From the NCBI GenBank assembly GCA_963765295.1, contig CAVXVO010000004.1:372001-436000 (forward strand): a stretch of DNA of 64,000 nt, read 5' to 3'. Position 1 is the first letter of the stretch. Each line of letters starts with the position of its first letter. Below, piece after piece: positions 34,341 to 43,594 of the stretch. The notes under the pieces were generated by a model. That model was not told the DNA's origin. It did no database searches and worked only from the letters and a program-made list of their open reading frames with translations. This stretch comes from PALSA-612 sp963765295 (GTDB lineage Bacteria; Actinomycetota; Thermoleophilia; Gaiellales; Gaiellaceae). The position numbers were made by a program, and so were the translations under genes.

Positions 34341-36550
34341 ACGTGAGCGACGTGAACGCGACGGAGGACCCGGGAATCCGGCAGTCGCTCCAGGCGCTCT
34401 GGCCCTACTTCCGCCCCTACCCGCGCCTGCTCGTGCTCATCGGTCTCGGCCTGCTCGTCGAAGCGGCGTTCAACGTCTTCCTGCCGCTGAGCTTCAGCAT
34501 CCTGATCGACAAGGCGCTGATCCCGAAGGACAAGCAGGTGCTCGTGATCGTGCTCGTCGCGCTCGCTTTGGGCGTCGTGATCACGGGCGTGGTCGGCGTC
34601 GCCCGCGACCGGCTCTACGCGCGGCTGACGGCGAGCGTGATCGCCGACTTGCGGCTCGAGATCTTCGCCCATCTGCAGAAGCTCTCGCTCGGCTTCTACG
34701 CGCGCATGCAGCTCGGGGACATCCTGGCGCGGTTCTCCGGCGACCTGGTCGCGCTCGAGGGAGCGTTCGTCTCCGCCCTGGCCTGGGCGGTCGCACCGGC
34801 GCTCGACGTCTGCGTCTACACCGTGGTGCTGTTCATCCTCGACTGGCGGCTGGCGCTCCTGGCGATGCTCGTCTGGCCGATCGCGCTCCTCGGGCCCCGC
34901 TACTTCGCGCCCCGCGCAGTATCCGGAAGCTACGAGAAGAAGCGCCTCGAATCCCAGACGCTGAGCGTCGTCCAGGAGAACATCTCCGGCCAGTCCGTCG
35001 TCAAGGCGTTCGGGCTCGAAGACGCGTGGCTCGCCAGCTTCGAGGACCGCAATGCCCGACTGCGGCACAGCACGGCCCACGTCTCCTTCCTCAGCTCGCT
35101 GGTGGAGAGGAGTGCGTATTCGGGCGTCCTCGCACTCGACGTCGCGATCATCGGCGTCGGCTCCTGGCTCTCGTTCAACGGCTCGCTCTCGATCGGGAAG
35201 CTGGTCGCCTTCCAGGGCGTCTTCCTGGCGCTCGGCTACGGGCTCGCATACGTCACGCAGTACATGCCCGGTCTCGTGCAGGGGCTCGGGGGCTTTCGCC
35301 ACATCTCGGAGCTCTTCGAGCAGGAACCGCAGGTCGTCGACGAGGCGGAGAGCGTGCCCCTGCCGCGGCTGCGCGACGAGATCCGCTTCGACAGCGTCAC
35401 CTTCGGCTACTCCGAGCCCGACGCGAACCTACAGAACCTGAGCGTGAGGATCGCCGCCGGCGAGTCCGTCGCCTTCGTCGGTTCGAGCGGCTCGGGTAAG
35501 AGCACGGCGCTCAGCCTGGTGATGCGCTTCTACGACCCGTGGTCCGGCTCGGTGACGTTCGACGGCCACGACCTGCGGACGGTGACGTCCGCCTCGCTCC
35601 GCTCGCAGTTCGGCGTCGTCTTCCAGGAGAGCTTCCTGTTCAACACGTCGGTCCGCGAGAACATCCGCATGGGGAAGCCGGACGCGAGCGACGCCGAGGT
35701 CGAGGCTGCCGCGAGCGCGGCTGAGATCCACGAGTTCGTTCTCGGTCAACCGGAGGGCTACGACACGGTGGTCGGCGAGCGCGGCGGCATGCTCTCCGGA
35801 GGCCAGCGCCAGCGGCTCGCGATCGCGCGCGCGATTCTCCGGGATCCGGCGATCCTCGTGCTCGACGAGGCGACCTCGGCGCTCGATCCGGGCACGGAGG
35901 CCGCGATCAACGCGACGCTGGAGCGGGTCGCCAAGGGCCGGACGACGATCACCGTCACGCACCGGCTCGCCATCGCCACGACCGCCGACCGGATCTTCGT
36001 GCTCGACCAGGGCCGGCTCGTCGAGAGCGGCCCCCACGAGGAGCTGGTCGCAGCCCAGGGCCTCTACCACGAGCTCTGGAAGCGGCAAAGCGGCTTCACG
36101 GTGGAGGCTGACGGCGACCGGGCCGTGGTCAGTCCCGAGCGGCTCGCGCAGGTACCGATCCTGAGCGGCGTCGCGCCCGAGCTGCTCGCGCAGATCGCGG
36201 CGCTGTTCACGAGCGAGCAGTACCCGGCCAGGCGCGTCGTCGTCCAGGAAGGAGACCCCGGCGACCGCTTCTACCTCGTGGTCCGGGGGCGGTTGATCGC
36301 CACCCGGAAAGACGCGGACGGCAACGCCGTCCAGGTCAACGTCCACGAGGACGGCGACCACTTCGGCGAGATCGCGTTGCTGCGCAAGGCGAACCGGCTG
36401 GCGACGGTGACGACCGAGACGCCGGCCCTGCTCCTCTCCCTCGCGCGCGAGCCCTTCCTCGAGCTAATCGAGAGCGCTCCTCACGTCCGGGAGTCGATGG
36501 ATCGCATCATCGACGAGTACCTCGCAGCCTGGGCCGCGCGAGATCCCTAG
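34337..36550 (+). CDS. ABC exporter with C-terminal cyclic-nucleotide-binding domain
   Basis: A 737-residue fused permease-ATPase. Residues 20-310 are a six-helix type I exporter domain; residues 340-575 an ATPase with Walker A GSSGSGKST, signature LSGGQRQRLAIARAIL and VLVLDEATSALD. Residues about 600-735 are a cNMP-binding/Crp-like domain (PARRVVVQEGDPGDRFYLVV, DGDHFGEIALL). The family (lipid A/MsbA-like exporters with a cNBD) is seen in bacteria, but the ligand is unknown. GTGA overlap with the PotA-like gene puts it in the importer operon. Confidence 0.85.
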   Translation: MNVSDVNATEDPGIRQSLQALWPYFRPYPRLLVLIGLGLLVEAAFNVFLPLSFSILIDKALIPKDKQVLVIVLVALALGVVITGVVGVARDRLYARLTASVIADLRLEIFAHLQKLSLGFYARMQLGDILARFSGDLVALEGAFVSALAWAVAPALDVCVYTVVLFILDWRLALLAMLVWPIALLGPRYFAPRAVSGSYEKKRLESQTLSVVQENISGQSVVKAFGLEDAWLASFEDRNARLRHSTAHVSFLSSLVERSAYSGVLALDVAIIGVGSWLSFNGSLSIGKLVAFQGVFLALGYGLAYVTQYMPGLVQGLGGFRHISELFEQEPQVVDEAESVPLPRLRDEIRFDSVTFGYSEPDANLQNLSVRIAAGESVAFVGSSGSGKSTALSLVMRFYDPWSGSVTFDGHDLRTVTSASLRSQFGVVFQESFLFNTSVRENIRMGKPDASDAEVEAAASAAEIHEFVLGQPEGYDTVVGERGGMLSGGQRQRLAIARAILRDPAILVLDEATSALDPGTEAAINATLERVAKGRTTITVTHRLAIATTADRIFVLDQGRLVESGPHEELVAAQGLYHELWKRQSGFTVEADGDRAVVSPERLAQVPILSGVAPELLAQIAALFTSEQYPARRVVVQEGDPGDRFYLVVRGRLIATRKDADGNAVQVNVHEDGDHFGEIALLRKANRLATVTTETPALLLSLAREPFLELIESAPHVRESMDRIIDEYLAAWAARDP

Positions 36551-36604
36551 GCCCCTCGAGAGACGGCACCCCGGCAACGCGCGAATCGCTCACACAAGCC
36601 GAAT

Positions 36605-36857
36605 CGGCGACCAGCGGCGACTAACGGCGACGGGTCACCCTTCTCCGAGTGCAGATCCAATGCCGGCTGAGGGATCTCGCGTTGGCCATCAGCCGGTCAG
36701 CCAACGGGTCGACTGCCCTGAACACCGATGCCGACTAGGCAGGTTTTGGAACGAACATGGAACGCAGAGGTGACGACCGACGGCGAACCGAGCACCGCCG
36801 AGATCCCGGAATTCGGCTCAAACAGGCGTGGATGGCGAACAGCGGCGACTACGGCGA
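36605..36857 (+). repeat. CGGCGAC-type repeats near the third att copy
   Basis: CAGCGGCGACTAACGGCGA (36612-36630) and CAGCGGCGACTACGGCGA (36840-36857) are near-identical, each made of CGGCGAC/CGGCGAAC units about 10 bp apart; isolated units occur between. The spacing and position beside an att core suggest integrase arm sites. No gene was found in 36551-36871. Confidence 0.45.
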
Positions 36858-36871
36858 ACCCCGACGCTCAA

Positions 36872-36915
36872 CTGTCACGCCGGAGGTCGCGGGTTCGAGT
36901 CCCGTCGCTCCCGTC
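36872..36915 (+). repeat. Third att core (tRNA-Asp 3' half copy)
   Basis: A 44-bp exact copy of tRNA-Asp positions 15835-15878, starting at the anticodon loop. It marks the outer end of the tandem islands and return to backbone. Confidence 0.85.
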
Positions 36916-36919
36916 GCGA

Positions 36920-36941
36920 AAGGCGCTGCCTACGGCGCCTT
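36920..36941. terminator. Bidirectional terminator at the backbone junction
   Basis: GGCGC (36922-36926) pairs with GCGCC (36935-36939) with flanking A/T pairs, followed by TTTTGCTT on the plus strand and TTTCGCG on the minus strand. It is probably the original tRNA-Asp terminator and also ends the PEP-enzyme operon. Confidence 0.6.
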
Positions 36942-36945
36942 TTGC

Positions 36946-38205
36946 TTACCGCGTGCGGAGCTCTGCGATCACCTGCTCGGCCTCGCGCAGGTCTTTGGCA
37001 AGCGTCTGCAGAAGCTTCCAGCCGATCACGCCGTTCGCCTCGACGAGCGGACGGAGCTCCCAGAGCGTGAGCCCGTAGCAGACGAGTTCCTCGGACGCAG
37101 TGATCGTCGCGATACGCACACCTTCGTCGATCAATGCGACCTCGCCGAAGTAGTCGCCTGGCCCCAGGGTCGCACGGAGCTCGCCGCCGATCGTGACCGT
37201 GACCTCGCCGGACTGGATCACGTAGAACGCGGCTCCGCCCGAGCCCTCCTTGATCACCGTCTCGCCCTTGGGGAAGTGACGTTCCTTGAACAGGCGGGCG
37301 ATCTGGACGACCTCGTCGCGGTCCAGGTCGGCGAACAGACGAACGCCTTGAACGACCTCGACCGGTGCGCCTCCCGAGGGCGCCGGGTCGGAGCCGGTTC
37401 GCGTGATCGCCCGGCACTGGAGCAGGTAGAGCTGGTCTCCGGCGATGGCCCATTCGATGTCCCGGTCGGGGCCGTAGACCTCCTCGCACCGCTCCGCCAG
37501 CCGGTGCAGTTCCTCGAGCTGGGAGTCGTCGAGGCAGAGCTCTTCGGCGAGCTCGGGTGAGAGCTTCTCCTCGAACGTGCCGCCTTCGGGAAGCGTCCGG
37601 ATGGCGATCTTCTTCAGGCCCGCCGTGCGCTCGAGCACCTGCCCGGAGCGATCGATGCGGAAGTTGTCCGGGATCACCATCCCGGCGACAACGGCTTCGC
37701 CGAGCCCCCAACTCGCTTCGATCAGCCGTTCGTCTGCGCCGTTGATCGGGTTCCGGGTGAACATCACGCCGGCGCACACGGGGTCGAGCAGCGACTGGAC
37801 GACGACACCGACGCTGGGCCGCCTGAAGAGCCCGACGCGCTGCCGATAGGTGATCGCCGAGTCCGAGTTGGCAGACCACCAGATCTCTCGGACCGCGTCC
37901 GCGACCGCGTCCACCCCGGGAACGTTGAGCAGCGTCATGTGCTGCCCGGCGAAGCTCGCCTCCGCCCCGTCCTCGTCGACAGCCGACGAGCGCACCGCGA
38001 GCGGGCTCCCGAGCGGTCCGACCAGCTTCGCCACGTCCTGGAATGCCTGCTTCTCACCGCCCGCGACCGCCTCGACGACAGCGCCCGAGAGCGCCACGCC
38101 GGGCGGGAGCGGCAGACCCGAACGTGCCGCCTCCCCGAGCCCGACCGCCTTCGAGCCGAACAGGGATTCGTCGTGGGCCTGCTCGAGCGGGACGATGCCG
38201 TCCAT
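36946..38205 (-). CDS. PEP/pyruvate-binding ATP-grasp protein with C-terminal cNMP-binding domain
   Basis: A 419-residue protein. Residues 1-275 match the ATP-binding half of PEP synthase / PPDK (LAVRSSAVDEDGAEASFAGQ, VMFTRNPINGADERLIEASW, DIEWAIAGDQLYLLQCRAIT). Residues about 295-415 are a cyclic-nucleotide-binding domain (RHFPKGETVIKEGSGGAAFY, GPGDYFGEVALI). It lacks the phosphohistidine domain, which is on the upstream gene. ATP-dependent phosphorylation of the partner's histidine under ligand control is inferred. ATG overlaps the upstream stop by one base. Confidence 0.82.
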   Translation of the reverse strand: MDGIVPLEQAHDESLFGSKAVGLGEAARSGLPLPPGVALSGAVVEAVAGGEKQAFQDVAKLVGPLGSPLAVRSSAVDEDGAEASFAGQHMTLLNVPGVDAVADAVREIWWSANSDSAITYRQRVGLFRRPSVGVVVQSLLDPVCAGVMFTRNPINGADERLIEASWGLGEAVVAGMVIPDNFRIDRSGQVLERTAGLKKIAIRTLPEGGTFEEKLSPELAEELCLDDSQLEELHRLAERCEEVYGPDRDIEWAIAGDQLYLLQCRAITRTGSDPAPSGGAPVEVVQGVRLFADLDRDEVVQIARLFKERHFPKGETVIKEGSGGAAFYVIQSGEVTVTIGGELRATLGPGDYFGEVALIDEGVRIATITASEELVCYGLTLWELRPLVEANGVIGWKLLQTLAKDLREAEQVIAELRTR

Positions 38206-39842
38206 CAGAGCACGGTCACCTCGCCGGCGTCGCCGTCGACGCGGACCTGCGCTCCGTCAGGGATCAGCCCCGTCCCCTCTCGCGTCCCGACGACGCCCGG
38301 GATGCCGTACTCACGCGAGACGATCGCCGCGTGTGACAGCAGCCCACCCGCGTCCGTCACGATCGCCCCGAGCAACGGGAGCAGGATGTTGAACGCCTCG
38401 GTCGTCGACTCCGTCACGAGAACGTCCCCCTTGACGATGCGGTCGAACTCGGTCGGGCCGGAGATGAGCCGCGCCGTCCCCTCGTAGCTGCCGGGGCTCG
38501 CCGCCAACCCTCGCACGAGTCGCTCCTCGTGCTCGGCCTCCGAGCTCGCGAAGATCTCGCCGACGGCGATCATCGTCGCCCGCATGATCCGCGCGACGCC
38601 GGGCGGAAGCCCGCTCGGGTCGGGCGGAGGCGGCGGGGGCGGGCCGAGCGTCGGCGGCGCATCTTTCGCCGTGAGCGACGTCCGCAGCGCGTTCCGTGCC
38701 GCGAGCTCCTCCGCGGACGGGCCACCGGTGCCGGATACGAGCGCCTTCATCTCCTCGAAGTCGGCGTCGACGAAGTGCTCCGGATCCTGGATCCGCCCGC
38801 TCGCTGCGAGCCGCCGACCGGCGCCGATCACCGCTCGCCGCATGATCCCCGATGCCCAGATGTCGCTGAAGACACCGCGTTCGTCGCGGAGGCGGTAGGT
38901 CAACCGGGCCTCCGCGAGCAGATCGTCGAACTCGGCACGATGCTCCTCGGGCACCTGGTTGCGGACGTCGGCGATGCGCCCCTCGACGTCGGACTCCTCC
39001 CGAGCTCCCTCGTCCGCCGCGACGCGGATCGCCCGCAGCAGCGTGTCGGGCATCTCGAGGGCGTATCGGCCTGCGATGTCGAAGCCGTCGAGGAGCCGGT
39101 AGCCGACCAGGTCGAGGTACGCGGACGCCGCCGCTCCTGCCTCGCCGTCGAACGAGCGCAGCTGCTCCAGGACGTCGCCCGGATCGCCGTCCGACTCGAG
39201 GAGCTGTCGAGCCGCGGGATCGGCGTCGATCGCGGCCAGCAGCCGCTCGAGCTCCGACGAGGCACCCGAGGACACGGGCGACGCGCCGCGCATCAGGCCG
39301 AGCAGCTCCGACGGTGGCAGGCCAGTCCAGTCGCCCACGTGCGCCAGGAAGTCCCCGGTCGGCAGCACTGCCGCGCCCGTGAAGCGCATGTGCTGGTAGA
39401 TCATCTCGATGTGGTGGTCGCGGCAGCGCGTCAGGTACGCCACCAGCTCGTCGTCGGAGAGCGCTTCGGGATCGACCGACTGCAGCTCCCGGTGCACGGC
39501 CACCGCCGCAGGCTTGAACGTCTCGTCCCACTGGCGCAGCTGCTCGCGCCAGAGCTTGCCCTGAACGGCCTCCTCTGCCCGCTGGAAGCGAGCCGGGATC
39601 TCACTCTCGGCGACGGGGACGATCGTCTTGTACGCGAAGCCGTTCAGATACTGGTAGCCGAGCGTGTCGATCAGCATCCCGTAGAAGCTCGTCAGCTCGC
39701 GAAAGCCTCGCTGGAACGGCTCCGGGTGCATCTCGGCCCAATAGCGCGTGACGGGACGCGGAAAGTGAACGGCGTCCAACTCCCAAAACCCCGGCCCGGG
39801 AGAATCGAATTGAAGGTCGCTCGCTGCTGTTTCCGTAGACAT
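38205..39842 (-). CDS. PEP-utilising enzyme, phosphohistidine swivel subunit
   Basis: A 545-residue protein. Most of it (1-430) is a helical region of unknown substrate; the C-terminus has the swivelling domain with the catalytic His504 (TDAGGLLSHAAIVSREYGIP). The division into a swivel subunit and a separate ATP-grasp subunit resembles phenylphosphate synthase (PpsA/PpsB), and the domain order with a middle acceptor region also recalls rifampin phosphotransferase. A Pro-rich linker (PPPPPPPDPSG) precedes the swivel part. ATG at 39842 has AAGGGGG upstream. Acceptor substrate unknown. Confidence 0.75.
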   Translation of the reverse strand: MSTETAASDLQFDSPGPGFWELDAVHFPRPVTRYWAEMHPEPFQRGFRELTSFYGMLIDTLGYQYLNGFAYKTIVPVAESEIPARFQRAEEAVQGKLWREQLRQWDETFKPAAVAVHRELQSVDPEALSDDELVAYLTRCRDHHIEMIYQHMRFTGAAVLPTGDFLAHVGDWTGLPPSELLGLMRGASPVSSGASSELERLLAAIDADPAARQLLESDGDPGDVLEQLRSFDGEAGAAASAYLDLVGYRLLDGFDIAGRYALEMPDTLLRAIRVAADEGAREESDVEGRIADVRNQVPEEHRAEFDDLLAEARLTYRLRDERGVFSDIWASGIMRRAVIGAGRRLAASGRIQDPEHFVDADFEEMKALVSGTGGPSAEELAARNALRTSLTAKDAPPTLGPPPPPPPDPSGLPPGVARIMRATMIAVGEIFASSEAEHEERLVRGLAASPGSYEGTARLISGPTEFDRIVKGDVLVTESTTEAFNILLPLLGAIVTDAGGLLSHAAIVSREYGIPGVVGTREGTGLIPDGAQVRVDGDAGEVTVL

Positions 39843-39950
39843 CTGGCCCCCTTCTCGTTCAGCGAAAGCTTTCCCGGAGAGCTTCTCAGACGGCACCGAC
39901 CGGCGCAGAAGCAACAAACGCCGGCAAGCGCTCTTCGGACGAGAGGGGCC

Positions 39951-39956
39951 TAGACT
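39951..39956 (+). promoter_or_regulatory. -10 hexamer for the GH94 gene
   Basis: TAGACT ends 8 nt before the ATG, consistent with leaderless transcription. Confidence 0.4.
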
Positions 39957-39964
39957 CAGGGCAG

Positions 39965-42404
39965 ATGTCGAGTGTCTACGGTGCGTTCGACGACGCCGCC
40001 CGGGAGTACGTGATCCGGCGGCCGGACACGCCGTTGCCGTGGCTCAACTACCTCGGCCAGGATGACCTCTTCGGCCTCTGCACGAACACCGGAGGCGGCT
40101 ACACGTTCTGGCGTGACGCGCGCTTGCGGCGGCTGACCCGCTACCGCTACAACGACGTGCCGCTCGATTCCGTCGGCCGCTACCTCTACGTCAACGACGG
40201 CGGCAGCGTCTGGAACCCCGGCTGGAAGCCCACCAAAGCGCAACTCGACCGTTACGAGTGCCGGCACGGACTCGGCTACACGCGCATCCTCGGGGCGAAG
40301 GACGGCATCGAAGCCGAACTCTGCTTCTTCGTGCCGCCCGGCGACGACGTCGAGGTATGGCGGACGACTGTGCGCAACACGAGCTGTTCAGCGAAGGAGC
40401 TGCGGCTCTTCTCCTACGTCGAGTTCTGCCTCTACGAGGCGCTGAACGACATGTCGAACTTCCAGCGGACCTACTCGATCGGGGAGGTCGACGTCGAGCG
40501 CTCGGGAGCGGCGATCTTCCATACCACCGAGCTCCGCGAGCGGCGGGCCCACGTGACGCTGTTCGGCTGCACTCGGGACGTCACCGGCTTCGACACGTCG
40601 CGCGACGGCTTCGCCGGCGTCCACAACGGCCTGCACGAGGCCGCGGTGCCGTCCGCGGGCTGCGCCACCGGGAGCGTTGCGCACGGCTGGAACCCCGTTG
40701 GCTCGCACCAGGTCGACCTGCGGCTCGAGCCCGGTGCGGAGGAAACCTTCTCCTTCCTGCTCGCCTACGTCGACGAGGGCGGGACAACGAGCGGGCCTGG
40801 AGCTGCTCGACCGCTATTCGAATCCCGCCGCGGTCGACGACGCGCTGGCGCGACTCGCTGCATTCTGGGACGAGCTGCTGTCCGGCTTCCAGGTCGAATG
40901 CCCCGACCCGCATCTCCGGCGGATGCTGAACACCTGGAACCAGTACCAGTGCATGGCCACCTTCAACTTGTCGCGCTCGGCCAGCCTGTTCGAGACCGGC
41001 ATCGGCCGCGGCATGGGCTTCCGCGACTCGAACCAGGACGTGCTCGGCTTCGTCCACCTGATCCCCGACCGAGCGCGGCAGCGCATCCTCGACCTCGCGG
41101 GAACGCAGCTCTCGGACGGAACCTGCTACCACCAGTACCAGCCGCTGACGCGACAGGGAAACGCGGAGATCGGCGGCGACTTCTACGACGACCACCTCTG
41201 GCTCGTCCTCTCCACGTGCGCGTACGTCAAGGAGACCGGCGACGCGTCGATCCTCTCGGAGCCGGTCGGCTACGCGGACACGCCGGGGAGCGCCGGCGAC
41301 CTCCTGCACCACCTCGAGACGAGCATCGCCTACACGCTCTCCCACCTCGGCCCTCACGGCCTGCCCCTGATCGGGCACGCCGACTGGAACGACTGCCTCA
41401 ACCTGAACTGCTTCTCGACCGAGCCGGACGAGTCGTTCCAGACGGCGGGCGACGTCGAGGGATCGGTTGCCGAGTCCGTGATGATCGCGGGCCTCTTCCT
41501 CTACGCCGCCCGCGAGCTGGCGGGCCTCTATCGGCATCTCGAACGGCCCGCCGACGCGGAGCGGGTCGAGCGCGTCCGCGACGAGCTTCTGGCCGCCGTG
41601 GAGGCGGAGGCATGGGACGGCGACTGGTATGTGCGCGCGTTCGACGCGGAGGGCCGGCCGGTCGGCTCGCGCGCCTGCGACGAGGGGCAGATCTTCGTCG
41701 AGAGCCAGGCGTGGTGCGTTCTCGGGGGAGCCGGCTCGAACGGCCGCGCGCGGTCGGCACTCGAGAGCGTGGGCGAGCGGCTCGCGACGCCCGACGGAAT
41801 CGTTCTCCTGCAGCCCGCCTACACCCGCTACCGCGTCGAGCTCGGCGAGATCTCGAGCTACCCGCCCGGCTACAAGGAGAACGCCAGCATCTTCTGCCAC
41901 ACGAACCCGTGGATCACGCTCTGCTGGTGCCTGCTCGGCGAAGGCGACCGCGCCCTCGAGACGTACCTCGCGATCTGCCCGTCCACGCGAGAAGAGCGGA
42001 TCGACACCTACCGCAGCGAGCCCTACGTCTATGCGCAGACGATCGCCGGGCCCGACGCGGCCACCCCCGGGGAGGCGAAGAACTCGTGGCTCACGGGCAC
42101 GGCGGCGTGGACGTTCGTGAGCGGGGCCCAGGGACTGCTCGGAATCGTGCCGGACTATGCAGGTCTCCGGATCGACCCGTGCATCCCCGGCGGATGGGAG
42201 GCGTTCCGCGTCACCCGCCGCTTCCGCGGCACCGTCTACGAAATCGAGGTGCGAAATTCCGACGGCGCGGGGCACGGCGTCCGTTCGCTCGCGGTCGACG
42301 GCCTTCGCCTCGATGGCAACGTCGTGCCACCGCAGGCGGGGCCGGGTCCCGTCCGGGTCGAAGTCCTGCTCGGCGCCCCGGGGCCGGGTGCGCGAACCGG
42401 TTAG
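39965..42404 (+). CDS. Glycoside hydrolase family 94 phosphorylase (cellobiose/chitobiose phosphorylase type), frameshifted
   Basis: About 812 residues. The N-terminal beta-sandwich (WLNYLGQDDLFGLCTNTGGG, YVNDGGSVWNPGWKP) and the (alpha/alpha)6 barrel (GMGFRDSNQDVLGFVHL) are typical. The general acid Asp lies in GHADWNDCLN, and CHTNPWITL and KNSWLTGTAAW follow. It would split a beta-glucoside or beta-N-acetylglucosaminide disaccharide with phosphate, giving sugar-1-phosphate; which sugar is not clear. The frame breaks once near 40780-40800 (YVDEGG to LELLDRYSN), probably a sequencing indel. Cytoplasmic: no signal peptide. Confidence 0.88.
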
Positions 42405-42523
42405 CGCTCCGGGCCTACCTCTTCACCCATCGGCCTGAACGGAGGTCCGAGACCCCGGCGCCAATCGAATCTGCTTCGACTGAGCTTCACGGAGCGTCAG
42501 GGAGGTCCGACCGGCGGGCGTCG

Positions 42524-42529
42524 TACCGT
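42524..42529 (+). promoter_or_regulatory. Leaderless -10 hexamer for the membrane protein gene
   Basis: TACCGT ends 7 nt before the GTG at 42537. Confidence 0.35.
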
Positions 42530-42536
42530 TCAGCAC

Positions 42537-43571
42537 GTGAACGCGCAGGGCGGGACGTGGACCCGGCTCTGGGACCCACGGAAGTGGTGGGACCTCATCG
42601 GGTCGCCCAAGGAGGATGTCCGGCGCGAGGCCTGGGGCTACGTCTTCTGGTTCCCGGTCATCTTCCTGCTCTTCCTTCCTGCCGAATTGATCCCCGCGAT
42701 CTGGGGGACGGCGAACTGGCCGACGTTCTCGACGACGATCGGACACCTCGAGTACCTCTGGGGCCCGGTGGGACTCTTCGTCGTCTGGCTGATGGTCTTC
42801 ACCGCCGTCAACGCGATCGCCAGGCGGCGGCTCCGGCAGAAGGCGCGCGAGGGCAAGCTCACGAAGGCCGGGTACCGGATCGACCCCGAGGGCGGACGCC
42901 TCGTCTGGCGGCGGAGGACGACGCCGCAGTCGCTGAACCGGCCGCTCGCGCTGCTGCGTGTCCCGCCGGCGCCGCCGCCGGCCGGACAGGAGGGGCAGGT
43001 TCGGATGAGCTTCTACCTGCCCGGCAGCGCTGCCCTGATTGCCGCGGGGGCTGCGGCCGCCTTCGTCTTCGGCGGGTACTGGCCCGGCGCGTACGTCCTG
43101 TGGACACTCGTGGCGTTCTTCGTGCTCGTCCTACCGAGCATCCTGTCGTTCTTCTACGCGAAGCTCGTGCCTTTCCCGACCCTGTTCCAGACGGTCGCGA
43201 ACCTCCGTGGCCACGTGCACATGGTCGGGACGGCCGTCCTCGGCTTTCTCGCCGCGCTCGCGCTTCACCTCAGCTTCTACCCGTGGCCCAACACGGCCCA
43301 CGTCCTGCAGGTGGACCACCGGATCGCGCCGACCGTCTCCGGTTCGGCCGTGAGCGGTGGGACGATCACCGTCAGCGGCTCGGTCGAGAACTGCGCGCGG
43401 CCCGAAAAGGTCGTCGTGCGGTCGCCGGCGTTCCCGGGCGGTGCGGTCACGGCGCCCGTCGAGAACGGCCACTACACCGTGCAGGTTCGGCTCGCGTCGA
43501 CGCCGAAGCAAGACGACACGGTCGAGGTCTCCTGCGGTCGCCCGCAGGTCGGCGTCGCCGACTTCCCCTAG
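42537..43571 (+). CDS. Hypothetical membrane protein
   Basis: A 344-residue protein with about five membrane helices (FWFPVIFLLFLPAELIPAIW, LFVVWLMVFTAVNAIARR, VLWTLVAFFVLVLPSILSFF, VGTAVLGFLAALALHLSFYP), an Arg-rich cytoplasmic loop and a C-terminal extracytoplasmic beta-domain of about 95 residues (TVSGSAVSGGTITVSGSVEN) with a Cys pair. Not recognised. It converges on the LuxR gene with 23 nt between stops. Confidence 0.65.
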   Translation: MNAQGGTWTRLWDPRKWWDLIGSPKEDVRREAWGYVFWFPVIFLLFLPAELIPAIWGTANWPTFSTTIGHLEYLWGPVGLFVVWLMVFTAVNAIARRRLRQKAREGKLTKAGYRIDPEGGRLVWRRRTTPQSLNRPLALLRVPPAPPPAGQEGQVRMSFYLPGSAALIAAGAAAAFVFGGYWPGAYVLWTLVAFFVLVLPSILSFFYAKLVPFPTLFQTVANLRGHVHMVGTAVLGFLAALALHLSFYPWPNTAHVLQVDHRIAPTVSGSAVSGGTITVSGSVENCARPEKVVVRSPAFPGGAVTAPVENGHYTVQVRLASTPKQDDTVEVSCGRPQVGVADFP

Positions 43572-43594
43572 CCGTCACTCCCTGAGCCGACTGG

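Larger units (their letters stand above)
27317..36915. mobile_element. Older tRNA-Asp-bounded segment (island 2), no integrase found
   Basis: The segment lies between the second and third copies of the tRNA-Asp 3' half. It carries lipid-headgroup-type genes and two ABC systems but no recombinase. Near its right end are multiple CGGCGAC-type repeats that could be arm sites of a lost integrase. Its position distal to the tRNA implies it integrated before island 1. Confidence 0.6.

Noticed and set aside
36612..36857. CRISPR-like repeats
   Set aside because: Units are only about 7-19 bp, unevenly spaced, with no spacers of constant length and no cas gene. Integrase arm sites fit better.
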